A stretch of DNA of 64,000 nucleotides from Streptomyces sp. T12 (GCF_028736035.1 NZ_CP117866.1:8783001-8847000), one strand, 5' to 3'; counted from the stretch's first letter, positions 54,522 through 63,082 are shown. Notes: generated by a model not told the origin, from the sequence alone. Translations and numbers: made by a program.

Positions 54522-55738
54522 CCAGAGACCTTGTTCGCACCGACCCAGCCGGTACCGGCGGTGGCGAGGCGCTCCCGCAGGCGCCGACACTGCTGCTCGT
54601 CCACGGCTTCCTGGACGATGCCACGGTCTGGGACGGCTTCGTCGAAGCCCTGAAGGGTGCCGTGGCGACGGCGCGTATCGATCTTCCGGGTTCCGGGACC
54701 CGTGCGTCCTGTGCCGAGGACACGGAGAAGCTGAGCCTGGCCCTGTTCGCCGACGAGGTCGCATCCGTCGTCGACGACATCAAGGGACCCGTCGTCGTGG
54801 TGGGCCAGAGCATGGGCGCCCAGGTTGCCGAACTCGCGGCCGCCGCCCGGCCCGGGCGCGTCGCCGGACTGGTTCTGCTCACGCCGGTCCCGCTCGGGGG
54901 CACCCGTCTGCCCGAGGAGGCCGTCGTACCGTTCCGGGCACTCGGCGGGAACGCGGAGGCCCAGCGTGCCGTTCGCACCCAGCTCTCGCCGGCGCTCGAC
55001 AAGGAGGCACTGGACGCGCTGGGCCGCAGCGGCCTGCTGGTTGCCCCGCCCGTGGCCGCACGGTACGTCGACATCTGGAACAACGGTGTCGAGGAGGCAT
55101 CGGAACAGAGCGCGTACTGCGGCCCCGTCCTCATCGTCCGCGGCGACAGCGACGGCTTCGTCACCGAGGAAGTTGTCACCGGCGCCATCGCGCCTCGTTT
55201 CCCTGCTGCGCGTCAGGCGACGGTTCCCGGCGGTGGGCACTGGCTGCACGTGGAGTACCCCCACGCCCTGGCCCGCGAAGTCCTCGGCTTCCTCCAGAAC
55301 TTGAATGCCGGCGATGCGGCTTCGGGCTGGCGCAGCGGCTTCTCGGAGCATTCCGAGAACACCTTCGCCCAGGGCTTCGCCGAGGACGTCGTGCTGGAGG
55401 CCAGCATTCTTGCCCGGCCGATCGGCGGTCGGGCGCTCGTCGCCTCTGCTCTCGCGGCTGCGAGCACGATCTACGAGTCGCTGGAGTTCACGGCCGAGGC
55501 CTCCGACGCAACCACGACCTACCTGCAGTGGAAGGCGACGGCGTTCGGCGGAGTGGAGTTCTCCGGCGTCACTCTTCTGGAGAAGAACGCAGAGGGCGAT
55601 GTCGTCCGGGCGGCGATCCACCATCGTCCGCTCGGAGCAGTCCTGCGATTCTCTGCCACGGTCCGCGACCGGCTGGTCGGCATCGTCCCGCCCGATCACT
55701 TCCATGCGGGCGACCCGCAGCCCGCTCCGGGCGCATAG
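54518..55738 (+). CDS. Fusion of alpha/beta hydrolase and NTF2-like domain
   Basis: A 406-residue two-domain protein. Residues 1 to about 265 form an alpha/beta hydrolase: LLLVHGFLDDATVWDGFVEA, VVVVGQSMGAQVAEL with Ser nucleophile, RGDSDGFV with Asp and VPGGGHWLHVEYP with His. From about residue 285 (NTFAQGFAEDVVLEASILAR, AEASDATTTYLQWKATAFGG, FSGVTLLEKNAEGDVVRAAI) it has an NTF2/SnoaL-like fold. The start overlaps the flavin reductase stop by ATGA. The C-terminal domain may hold a second active site or bind substrate. The fusion is unusual. Confidence 0.87.
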   Translation: MTRDLVRTDPAGTGGGEALPQAPTLLLVHGFLDDATVWDGFVEALKGAVATARIDLPGSGTRASCAEDTEKLSLALFADEVASVVDDIKGPVVVVGQSMGAQVAELAAAARPGRVAGLVLLTPVPLGGTRLPEEAVVPFRALGGNAEAQRAVRTQLSPALDKEALDALGRSGLLVAPPVAARYVDIWNNGVEEASEQSAYCGPVLIVRGDSDGFVTEEVVTGAIAPRFPAARQATVPGGGHWLHVEYPHALAREVLGFLQNLNAGDAASGWRSGFSEHSENTFAQGFAEDVVLEASILARPIGGRALVASALAAASTIYESLEFTAEASDATTTYLQWKATAFGGVEFSGVTLLEKNAEGDVVRAAIHHRPLGAVLRFSATVRDRLVGIVPPDHFHAGDPQPAPGA

Positions 55739-55807
55739 CCCAGTTCCCCGTCTGTCCCGCGCGGCCACCCTCAGCAACCGTGCCTGCAGGAAAGAAATGG
55801 AAGACCG

Positions 55808-56596
55808 ATGAGCCATCTTGGTTTCGATATCAACGACCACGTCGCCGAGATCGTCCTGGACAACCCGCCGCAGAACCGTATCGACGAACAGATGGCCGAG
55901 GAACTGCTCGCAGCGGTCGAGAAGGCGGAGTCATCGGGGGCGCGGGCGATCCTTCTGCGGGCCGAAGGGCCTGACTTCTGCTTCGGCGGGGACATCGTCA
56001 CGTGGCCCGACCTCGACGTGCGGCAGCTGCGGATGCTGTTCGAGCGGTACATGTTCGCCTTCAACCGCTTCGAGCAGATTCCCGTGCCAGTGGTCGCAGC
56101 GGTGAACGGCCTGTGCTTCGGCGGGGGCTTCGAACTCGCCCTGCGCTCCGACGTGATCTTCGCCGGCGAGGGCGCCCGGTTCGGGCACCCCGAGCAGACG
56201 CTGGGCCTCGTCACCCTGCTTGGCGGCATCTACCGATCGGCCGCTCGTGCGGGCCGTGCCAGGGCCTACGAATGGGCACTGACCTCGGAACAGGTGCCCG
56301 CTGCCACCATGGCGCAGGCCGGAGTCGTCAACCACGTCCTGCCCGATGCCGAAGTCCTCGAGGCCGCTCGGGCGTTCGCCCGCAAGGTGGCCGCAGGGCC
56401 CACCCGGGCGCACGCCGCGCACAAGGCGCTGCTGCGGATGTGGGAAGCCGGTGGCGTGAAGGCCGCCGACGACTCGATGTTCGACATCGCCATCCCCCTG
56501 TTCGAGTCCAAGGATGTGACCGTCGCTCTGACGTCGGCTGTGGCGGCTTACAAGGCCGGACAGCCCCGACCCACCGTCGACTTCACCGGGGAATAG
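55808..56596 (+). CDS. Enoyl-CoA hydratase/isomerase family protein
   Basis: A 262-residue crotonase-fold enzyme acting on acyl-CoA. RAILLRAEGPDFCFGGDIVT and VVAAVNGLCFGGGFELALRS give the oxyanion-hole loops, and HPEQTLGLVTLLGGIYRS holds the catalytic-Glu region. It is full length. It is separated from the upstream fusion gene by 69 bp and likely shares its transcript. A terminator follows at 56614. Together with the thiolase and CoA-transferase genes 2 kb on, it suggests beta-oxidation-like breakdown of a ring or chain acid. Confidence 0.9.
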   Translation: MSHLGFDINDHVAEIVLDNPPQNRIDEQMAEELLAAVEKAESSGARAILLRAEGPDFCFGGDIVTWPDLDVRQLRMLFERYMFAFNRFEQIPVPVVAAVNGLCFGGGFELALRSDVIFAGEGARFGHPEQTLGLVTLLGGIYRSAARAGRARAYEWALTSEQVPAATMAQAGVVNHVLPDAEVLEAARAFARKVAAGPTRAHAAHKALLRMWEAGGVKAADDSMFDIAIPLFESKDVTVALTSAVAAYKAGQPRPTVDFTGE

Positions 56597-56613
56597 GGGG
56601 AATAGGTCCCCTC

Positions 56614-56640
56614 GCGGGGCCGTCCTGCAGGCGGCCCCGC
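56614..56640. terminator. Hairpin terminator after enoyl-CoA hydratase
   Basis: GCGGGGCCG/CGGCCCCGC, a 9-bp perfect stem with a 9-nt loop, lies 17 bp after the stop of the hydratase gene. No U-tract. Confidence 0.7.
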
Positions 56641-56727
56641 TCATGCGGTCCGGCCATGGGTCACAGGTGAAAGCGATAGGCTCTTACAGAGGCGATGCAA
56701 GCACCCTGACGGCACCAGGAGGACACG

Positions 56728-57354
56728 ATGAGTGCGGCGGTCCAATGGCCGGCCTCGGCTCGCTATGAGGAAGTCGAACACAACGCCCCAGGCGGGCTGG
56801 GATTCGTACAGGACCTCTTGAACACAGCGAGCCTGGGCAAGCCACGCCAGCCTGACCTCCTGGAGTCCGTCGATACGGCGGAGCAATGGCTCCGGTCCTC
56901 CCTCGCAACGCTGAGCAGTATCGACTCCAGCGCTCCTTCCGCTCCATGCCCCCTCGATGCACGGGGCCTCCGGCGCCTCCAATCGCTGCGCGACGACCTC
57001 CGCGCCGCGCTGGCCACCGGGCATGCCGACGAACCTTCCGCCGCCGTCGCCGCACCGTCGATCGAGACGACGGCAGCCGTCAGTCTGGACGCCGGAGGCG
57101 CGCGGCTACATGCTCGCGGCAAGGGTGTCGAGCTTCTCCGCTCGTACGTCATGATCCAACTGGCCGCCGCCACCTATGCCGACACGATGCGGCGACTGAA
57201 GGTGTGTGCGAACCCTCGCTGTCGCGGTGCGTTCTACGACCGCTCCAAGAACTGCTCGCGTCTCTGGCACGACGTCACCACCTGCGGCAACACCCAGAAC
57301 GTACGGGCCTATCGGGCCCGTCTGAAGGAACGCGGGCTCTCCTCGGCGCGGTGA
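56728..57354 (+). CDS. CGNR zinc-finger/ABATE-type transcription regulator
   Basis: A 208-residue regulator of the ABATE/CGNR group. The N-terminal domain runs to about residue 150. The C-terminal zinc finger reads RLKVCANPRCRGAFYD, then SRLWHDVTTCGNTQNVRAYR, with Cys pairs and the CGN(x)R signature that names the family. These proteins are thought to sense a metabolite and bind DNA. It lies between the two catabolic gene groups and is a candidate regulator of both. It stands alone after a terminator. Confidence 0.88.
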   Translation: MSAAVQWPASARYEEVEHNAPGGLGFVQDLLNTASLGKPRQPDLLESVDTAEQWLRSSLATLSSIDSSAPSAPCPLDARGLRRLQSLRDDLRAALATGHADEPSAAVAAPSIETTAAVSLDAGGARLHARGKGVELLRSYVMIQLAAATYADTMRRLKVCANPRCRGAFYDRSKNCSRLWHDVTTCGNTQNVRAYRARLKERGLSSAR

Positions 57355-58197
57355 TGCGATGGCATCCGCAAGCGGACGCCGTCGCGCGCGGTGCGGGCGC
57401 TGCCGAAGATGCTCTGGCACAAAGACCGAGTCAGCCCGGCGGGACGGCGACGCCCCGCCACCGCCCGTCCGGCAGCAACCGAGGCATCCGACCCGAAGCG
57501 TGGCTGACGCCTCCCGCCGCGGCACGCTGGCCAACCTCGCCGTACGGTGTGATCTGCCCGGCGGAGTTCGCGGGATGCTCGTCGGCTGCCGCTTCGTCAC
57601 GCAGGCCGTCTCCAGCTCGCGCCCCGTGCGGCCTCGCGCCGAACGCGGGCGTCGCTGATCGCGGGGCGGGCTCTGCAGGCGGCCTTCGCCGCCCTGGTCT
57701 CACCTACGTCACCAGCCCCGCTCCTGCCGGAATTCCCGTCGGCCGGCGGCCGGTTGCCATCGGCACCTAGGGTTCCATGGGCGGCGACCGCCCTCGGACC
57801 CATGCCCGCCGCGCTGCCGACCGGGCTCGGTGCGGGGCCACCCTGCCCGCCCAGTCCGGAGCCGCCGCCCAGTCGCTGCCTGCGCCGTTCGCGCTCGGCT
57901 CGGAGATCAACGCAGCCTCCGCCAGCTCGGCGCTGTCCTCGGCAACCCACGGCGGTCACGGCCGTCGAATCCTTCCACGACGTCTGGCGGCTCCTCGCAG
58001 CTCGCGGTCTGGCGGCCGGACTCCTCCTGTGGACACTTCTCTGGGCACATGAGGCACGCCCCGCTGCCGCCCGCCGGATGGCCGATCGCCTTGTACATAG
58101 TCATTAGCATTTTGACTATGTACGAATCACCTCTCCCGATGTACTGTTACCGCCAGCAGGGCGGCATTGAGGCCGCTTCGCGAAAGGGTGATGTCAC
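57355..58197. other. Long gap before the pca-like operon
   Basis: About 840 bp. Open frames on both strands are Arg/Pro-rich and not coding-like, and no family could be recognised. At its right end, the AT-rich stretch 58090-58145 carries the palindromic operator and probably the promoter. Confidence 0.5.
58093..58123. promoter_or_regulatory. Perfect 11-bp-arm palindrome before the pca-like operon (site 2)
   Basis: GTACATAGTCA and TGACTATGTAC flank a 9-nt spacer with no mismatch. The inner ACATAG-N15-CTATGT is the same as at 53520-53546. It lies 75 bp before the CoA-transferase start in AT-rich DNA. It is a good candidate operator for a dimeric repressor. Confidence 0.75.
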
Positions 58198-58956
58198 TTG
58201 ATCTCGAAGGTCTGTCCGAGTGTCGCCGAGGCCGTGGCGGGCATCGAGGACGGGGCAACGATCATGATCGGTGGTTTCGGCAGAGCCGGTCAGCCCGTGG
58301 AGTTGATCGACGCCCTTCTCGAGCAGGGCGCCCGCGAACTCGTGGTCATCAACAACAACGCCGGCAACGGAAACACGGGCCTGGCCGCTCTGCTCGCCGC
58401 GGGCCGCGTCCGCAAGATCATCTGCTCGTTCCCGCGTCAGAGCGACTCCTACGTCTTCGACCGCCTCTACCGGGCGGGGAAGATCGAGCTCGAACTCGCC
58501 CCGCAGGGGACACTGGCTGAACGCATCCGAGCCGCAGGCGCGGGAATCGGCGCGTTCTTCACTCCCACGGGCTTCGGCACCCCGCTGGCCGCCGGCAAGG
58601 AGCACCGGGTCATCGACGGGCGCGACCACGTGCTGGAACACCCTCTGCACGCCGACCATGCGCTGGTGAGCGGCCATCTGGCCGACCGCTGGGGCAACGT
58701 GGTGTACCGCAAGACCGCGCGGAACTTCGGGCCGATCATGGCTGCCGCCGCGCAGAGCACCGTCGTACAGGTAGACCGCGTCGTGGAGTTGGGCGCAATC
58801 GATCCCGAGACCGTTGTCACGCCGGGGATCTTCGTCGATCGGGTGGTCGGTGTCGGAGAGCGGACATGGCTGCGTGAGGGTGCCTTCGTCGGCGCCGCGG
58901 ACGCGGAGGGCAACCCGAACCCGAGCACCATCGAATCACGGGACGAAAACCGATGA
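58198..58956 (+). CDS. pcaI: 3-oxoacid CoA-transferase subunit A
   Basis: A 252-residue alpha subunit of a class I CoA-transferase, which would move CoA from succinyl-CoA to 3-oxoadipate or a similar oxoacid. DGATIMIGGFGRAGQPVELI, ELVVINNNAGNGNTGLAALL and PQGTLAERIRAAGAGIGAFF are the usual family blocks. The start TTG 58198 has AAGGGTG 7-8 nt upstream. It overlaps subunit B by ATGA. With the adjacent thiolase it forms a pcaIJF-like order, so 3-oxoadipate is likely, though other oxoacids cannot be excluded. Confidence 0.9.
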   Translation: MISKVCPSVAEAVAGIEDGATIMIGGFGRAGQPVELIDALLEQGARELVVINNNAGNGNTGLAALLAAGRVRKIICSFPRQSDSYVFDRLYRAGKIELELAPQGTLAERIRAAGAGIGAFFTPTGFGTPLAAGKEHRVIDGRDHVLEHPLHADHALVSGHLADRWGNVVYRKTARNFGPIMAAAAQSTVVQVDRVVELGAIDPETVVTPGIFVDRVVGVGERTWLREGAFVGAADAEGNPNPSTIESRDENR

Positions 58957-59630
58957 CCGTTCTCAGCTCCGGCCTTTCCCGCCGCGAACTCGCCGCCCGC
59001 ATCGCGCTCGACATTCCCGAGGGCTCCGTCGTGAACCTGGGGATCGGCGCGCCGACGCTCGTGGCCGATGCCATCCCCGAAGATGTGGAAGTCGTCCTGC
59101 ACACCGAGAACGGCATGCTGGCGATGGGGTCCGCACCAGTGCCAGGCCACATCGATCCAGATCTCATCAACGCGGGGAAGCAGCCGGTGACCGAGCGGCC
59201 CGGAGCCTCCTATTTCCACCACGCCGACTCGTTCGCCATGATGCGCGGAGGGCACCTGGACATCTGCGTGCTCGGGGCGTTCCAGATATCCGAGCACGGC
59301 GACCTGGCCAACTGGCACACCGGCGCCGCCGACGCCATACCCGCGGTCGGCGGGGCGATGGACCTGGCGATCGGTGCCAAGTCGGTGTGGGTGATGACTG
59401 ATCTGCTCACCCGGGACGGCACACCAAAACTCGTCACACAGTGCACCTACCCCCTCACCGGCGTGGGCTGCGTCACCCGCGTCTACACCAACCACGCGGT
59501 ATTCGACATCACCCCCGTCGGCTTTGCGGTGCGCGAGTTGTTCGGCACCGCCACGATCGACGCGCTCACCTCGGCCACCGGACTGCACCTCAGGGATGGA
59601 CGAGTTGTCCCCCTTGCCGACCGTTCCTGA
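58953..59630 (+). CDS. pcaJ: 3-oxoacid CoA-transferase subunit B
   Basis: A 225-residue beta subunit. VVNLGIGAPTLVADAI and EVVLHTENGMLAMG carry the catalytic Glu (ENG), and FHHADSFAMMRGGHLDICVL with GAKSVWVMTDL follow as in the family. Its ATG overlaps the stop of subunit A, so both subunits are made together. 56 bp separate it from the thiolase gene. See subunit A for the substrate question. Confidence 0.91.
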   Translation: MTVLSSGLSRRELAARIALDIPEGSVVNLGIGAPTLVADAIPEDVEVVLHTENGMLAMGSAPVPGHIDPDLINAGKQPVTERPGASYFHHADSFAMMRGGHLDICVLGAFQISEHGDLANWHTGAADAIPAVGGAMDLAIGAKSVWVMTDLLTRDGTPKLVTQCTYPLTGVGCVTRVYTNHAVFDITPVGFAVRELFGTATIDALTSATGLHLRDGRVVPLADRS

Positions 59631-59686
59631 CAAGACGCCAGCACAATTCCGCCACTCGACGACCATGAACGAAAACGGACGAGGTC

Positions 59687-60859
59687 ATGACCGCTAGCTT
59701 CGTATACGACGCTCTACGAACCCCTTTCGGAAAGTACGGCAAAGCACTGGCGGGCGTACGCCCGGACGACCTCGCCGCACGTGTCATGAGCGCCATCGTC
59801 GAGCGGCAGCCGGACCTGGACCCGGAGCGGATCGACGACATCGTGTTCGGCAACGCCAACGGCGCCGGCGAGGACAATCGCAATGTGGCCCGAATGGGCG
59901 CACTGCTGGCAGGGTTCCCCACCAGCACGCCCGGCGTGACCGTCAACCGCCTGTGCGGCTCCGGAGTCGAGGCGGTCATCCAGGGCAGCCGCGCCATCGA
60001 AGCAGGCGACGCAACGCTCGTGCTCGCCGGCGGCGTCGAGTCGATGAGCCGCGCACCGTGGGTCGTGCCCAAGCCGGACCGAGCCTACCCGGCAGGCAAC
60101 GCGACCATGATCTCCACAACCCTGGGATGGCGGCTCGTGAACCCCCGCATGCCCGAGCAGTGGACCATCCCCCTGGGACAGACAGCCGAGATCCTCGCGC
60201 AACGCTTCGCCATCTCACGCGAGGAGCAGGACGCCTTCGCCCTGCGCAGCCATCAGAACGCGGCACGCGCGTTCGCCGACGGCGCCTACGCGGCAGAGAT
60301 CATCGGTATGCCCGGTGTCCACCTCGACCGCGACGAGGGCATCCGCGACGACACGAGCATGGCCGCCCTTGCCGCGCTCAAGCCGGCATTCCTCGCGAAC
60401 GGAAGCGTCACAGCGGGCAACTCCTCTCCCCTCAACGACGGTGCCTCCGCAGTACTGCTCGGAGCCGAGAACGCACTGCCCGGAGCACAACCCCTGGCCC
60501 GCATCACCGGACGAGGAGTGGCCGGCAACGACCCGGACGTCTTCGGCATCGCCCCGGTGGAGGCAGCCAACCGCGCCCTCGCCCGCGCCGGCAGAACCTG
60601 GTCGGACGTCGACCTCGTCGAACTCAACGAGGCATACGCCGCCCAGAGCATCGCCTGCATGCGGCTCTGGCCCGAACTCGATCCCCAGAAGGTGAACGTC
60701 GACGGCGGCGCCATCGCCATCGGCCACCCCCTCGGCGCCTCCGGAGGACGCATCGTCGGACACCTCGCACACGCACTTGCCGCACGCGGCGGCGGTATCG
60801 GCGTCGCCGCCATCTGCATCGGCGTCGGCCAGGGACTCGCAGTAGTGCTCGAAGCATGA
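59687..60859 (+). CDS. pcaF: Acetyl-CoA acyltransferase, 3-oxoadipyl-CoA thiolase-like
   Basis: A 390-residue thiolase that splits 3-oxoadipyl-CoA to succinyl-CoA and acetyl-CoA in the beta-ketoadipate pathway. The nucleophile Cys is in VNRLCGSGVEAV near residue 90, the GHPLGASG His is at about 345, and CIGVGQG near 378 is the second Cys. All are present, with NEAYAAQSIACM between. The operon context (pcaIJ upstream) favours 3-oxoadipyl-CoA over fatty-acid thiolase. The stop overlaps a short downstream frame by ATGA. Confidence 0.9.
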   Translation: MTASFVYDALRTPFGKYGKALAGVRPDDLAARVMSAIVERQPDLDPERIDDIVFGNANGAGEDNRNVARMGALLAGFPTSTPGVTVNRLCGSGVEAVIQGSRAIEAGDATLVLAGGVESMSRAPWVVPKPDRAYPAGNATMISTTLGWRLVNPRMPEQWTIPLGQTAEILAQRFAISREEQDAFALRSHQNAARAFADGAYAAEIIGMPGVHLDRDEGIRDDTSMAALAALKPAFLANGSVTAGNSSPLNDGASAVLLGAENALPGAQPLARITGRGVAGNDPDVFGIAPVEAANRALARAGRTWSDVDLVELNEAYAAQSIACMRLWPELDPQKVNVDGGAIAIGHPLGASGGRIVGHLAHALAARGGGIGVAAICIGVGQGLAVVLEA

Positions 60860-61083
60860 CCGGGCACACCACAACGGACAACGGCGGGGTTTCCGCCCAC
60901 TGTGTGCAGCGGGATCCTTCAGATGGCGGCGACGCCGATACCGCCGCCGCGTGCCTGCTGGCCGAGGCGACCGCTTTCGCCCGCATGGCCGCCCAGGGCC
61001 CCACCCGCGCCTACGCCGCGCACCTGCTGCACGCCTGGGCCCTCGGCGCGATCCGCAGCCTTCCGCTCTTGCAGGAGCGGTAG
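60856..61083 (+). pseudogene. Enoyl-CoA hydratase C-terminal remnant coupled to the thiolase
   Basis: A 75-residue frame starting at an ATG that overlaps the thiolase stop. After a short unrelated start it reads CLLAEATAFARMAAQGPTRA, then YAAHLLHAWALG, which matches the last helices of enoyl-CoA hydratases (compare AARAFARKVAAGPTRAHAAH at 56.4 kb). The catalytic part is missing. It may be a scar of a deleted gene, or a small expressed protein. Confidence 0.55.
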
Positions 61084-61232
61084 GGCCGGCTCGGCACGGT
61101 CCGCGTCGCCACCGAGGCTTGGGGATCAGTGCTGTTCGCCGTCACGTTGGGTTCGATCTGCAGGTGCTTCAGCGGCACTTCGCCGCGCATTACCTTTCCC
61201 ACACCCCACTCTGGTTGAAGGAGAACGCCGAA

Positions 61233-61859
61233 ATGACGCTCCAAATAGGTGACCTCGCCCCGGATTTCACGGCAGAGTCCGCCACCGGTGAACTGCGTTT
61301 TCATGAATGGCTCGGCGAGAGTTGGGGAATATTGTTCTCCCATCCCGCCGACTTCACTCCGGTCTGCACCACGGAGCTCGGTGCGGCCGCCCGACTTGAA
61401 CCCGAATTTGCCAGGCGTGACACGAAGATCGCTGCGGTGTCGGTCGACTCCGCCAAGGACCACCGCGCCTGGGCGAAGGACATCGCCGAGACGCAGGGCG
61501 CCCAGGTCAACTTCCCTATGATCGCCGACAGTGATCGGTCTGTCGCAGACCTCTACGGGATGATCCACCCGAACGCATCCGACACAGCGACGGTGCGCAC
61601 CGTCTTCGTCATCGGGCCCGACAAGAAGATCAAGTTGACCATGACATATCCGGCCAGCACGGGGCGGAACTTGGCAGAGATTCTTCGAGTACTGGACTCT
61701 CTGCAGCTCACGGCTCAGCACCAACTGGCCACGCCTGCGGACTGGCAGCAGGGCCAGGAGGTCGTCATCACCGCTGCTGTAAGTGACGAAGCGGCAGCCA
61801 TTCGGTTTCCCGGATATCGAACGGTGAAGCCATACCTGCGCCTGACGGACCAGCCGTAG
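61233..61859 (+). CDS. Peroxiredoxin, 1-Cys Prx6 type
   Basis: A 208-residue peroxiredoxin that reduces hydrogen peroxide and organic peroxides. The peroxidatic Cys is in SHPADFTPVCTTELG near residue 46. The Prx6-type middle part (AAVSVDSAKDHRAWAKDI, NFPMIADSDRSVADLYGMI, TYPASTGRN) and a C-terminal domain (DWQQGQEVVI, GYRTVKPYLR) are present. No second Cys in the resolving position is evident. GAAGGAG precedes ATG 61233. It may protect against peroxide made by the oxygenase-linked catabolism nearby. Confidence 0.93.
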   Translation: MTLQIGDLAPDFTAESATGELRFHEWLGESWGILFSHPADFTPVCTTELGAAARLEPEFARRDTKIAAVSVDSAKDHRAWAKDIAETQGAQVNFPMIADSDRSVADLYGMIHPNASDTATVRTVFVIGPDKKIKLTMTYPASTGRNLAEILRVLDSLQLTAQHQLATPADWQQGQEVVITAAVSDEAAAIRFPGYRTVKPYLRLTDQP

Positions 61860-61904
61860 TCTCCCGCCGCCCATACCAGCCAATACGGGCGGAGAAAGCA
61901 ACGA

Positions 61905-62050
61905 TGTCTGCGCTGGCGCGTCGCCGTCCCGGTCGACGGCCCAGACCGCGCCGTCCGAAGCAGCGATCTCGGTCAGCTGCCCCGTGATCGCGCCGGGACC
62001 GGATCCCACGTCGACGATCCGTGCGCAGGGGACCGTTCCGGCGGCGGTCC
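61905..62050 (-). pseudogene. Methyltransferase fragment beside the tRNA scar
   Basis: The minus strand reads CARIVDVGSGPGAITGQLTE and AASDGAVWAVDRDGD, the SAM-binding motif I region of a class I methyltransferase. Only about 50 residues remain, cut off on both sides. The right edge lies next to the tRNA 3' fragment. Confidence 0.55.
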
Positions 62051-62062
62051 ACAGGCATGTGC

Positions 62063-62087
62063 GCAGGTTCGAATCCTGCCGGGGCAC
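62063..62087 (+). repeat. tRNA 3'-end fragment, candidate attachment site
   Basis: GCAGG-TTCGAAT-CCTGC is a complete T-arm (5-bp stem, standard loop) followed by CGGGGCA as the 3' acceptor strand. The D-arm, anticodon arm and 5' acceptor strand are absent upstream. A terminator typical of tRNA genes follows at 62098. Such 3' fragments mark att sites where integrative elements recombine. The amino-acid identity cannot be told. Confidence 0.65.
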
Positions 62088-62097
62088 TGCCGGAAAG

Positions 62098-62131
62098 AGG
62101 TCCTGACCAGCGGAAACGCTGGGCAGGACCT
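62098..62131 (+). terminator. tRNA-type terminator hairpin
   Basis: AGGTCCTG-A-CCAGCG, a GAAA loop, then CGCTGG-G-CAGGACCT and TTTCTC: a 14-bp stem with one opposed mismatch and a short U-run. It lies directly after the tRNA fragment. Confidence 0.75.
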
Positions 62132-62471
62132 TTCTCGTACGTACCAAAACGTAAACGGTCATTCGGCCGTTGCTGCCTCTCTGGAGCACAGTGTTCCCGC
62201 GCGGCGAGTCCCGGTCCCGCCTCCCTCACGGCGCGTCGCCGCAGGTCAGAGCGCCTTCGCCGGGAGCTGGCCGACCTCGCTCGCCGCGAAGTCCCGACCG
62301 GGCGGCGAGCGAGGGTCCGGGCGTTGACGCTTCCCGCGCACCAGCTGTGACCTGTGCACATGCGGTCGATGGCGCGTCAGAACGCTAACCGTCTGGCGGG
62401 TCGTTGCGCCCAGAGTCCGATATGCGCTATTCACCCAATTCGCAGGAAGCCGACGATGCTCAGGCCGGCCG

Positions 62472-62805
62472 TCAGCCGCGTTCTGCGAAGCCGAGTTGGC
62501 GGGCGCGGCAGGCGGCGTTGTCGAAGACGTCGAGGAGGGTGTCGTGGACGTGGTGGTTCTGGAGGGTGAGGATGCCTTGTTCGATGGTGCCGCCGGTGGT
62601 CACGCGGCAGTAGACGTGTTCAGGGTCCTGGCGGGTGGTGGTGAGGAGGTCGGCGGTGCCACGCAGGACCTGGCAGGTGAAGGTGAGGGCCTGGTCGTCG
62701 GTAAATCCCGCTTTGGTGGCGACGTCGGTGAAGGCTTTGGCGATGTAGGCGACGAAGGCGGGGCCACCGCCGACGCGGGCTGTGGCATCGGCGATGAGGT
62801 TCTCG
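62472..62805 (-). pseudogene. proC: proC (pyrroline-5-carboxylate reductase) C-terminal relic
   Basis: The minus strand reads DATARVGGGPAFVAYIAKAF, TDVATKAGFTDDQALTFTCQ, VLRGTADLLTTTRQDPEHVY and TTGGTIEQGILTLQ, the ProC dimerisation domain with its GGxT-x-x-G motif. The NADPH-binding half is missing; upstream the frame becomes unrelated sequence. It is joined head-to-head with a plus-strand ATPase fragment. Confidence 0.72.
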
Positions 62806-62824
62806 TCTCCAATCCATTCTGACG

Positions 62825-63037
62825 TGCGAAGTCTCCGACGCCAGCAGCACCGCCCCGCACCTGCGCCATGCCCGGGTCTTCGACGAAGGCGGCCGCGGCC
62901 TGCTCCTGGTCGCCCAGCTCGCCGAGCGCTGGGGCGCACGGCACAGTGGCGAGGGCAAGGTCATCTGGGCCGAACAGGCCCTCCCAAGCAGAGGAAGCTC
63001 CGAACTCAGGCCTGTGACGGCGGACTTGAGACTGTAG
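62825..63037 (+). pseudogene. Anti-sigma/SpoIIE-type ATPase C-terminal relic
   Basis: The plus strand reads CEVSDASSTAPHLRHARVFD, EGGRGLLLVAQLAERWGARH and GKVIWAEQALP before a stop. This is the end of a HATPase_c_2 (RsbW-like) domain as found at the C-terminus of Streptomyces phosphatase regulators, with the GRGLLLV G-box. The N-terminal part is absent. Confidence 0.7.
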
Positions 63038-63082
63038 AGAGACGAGATCACCCGGGGCCGGCTCGGGGCTCGCGGAGCACGC

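Noticed and set aside
62041..62090. A complete tRNA gene
   Set aside because: Only the T-arm and 3' acceptor strand can be folded; no anticodon arm or matching 5' strand is found upstream.
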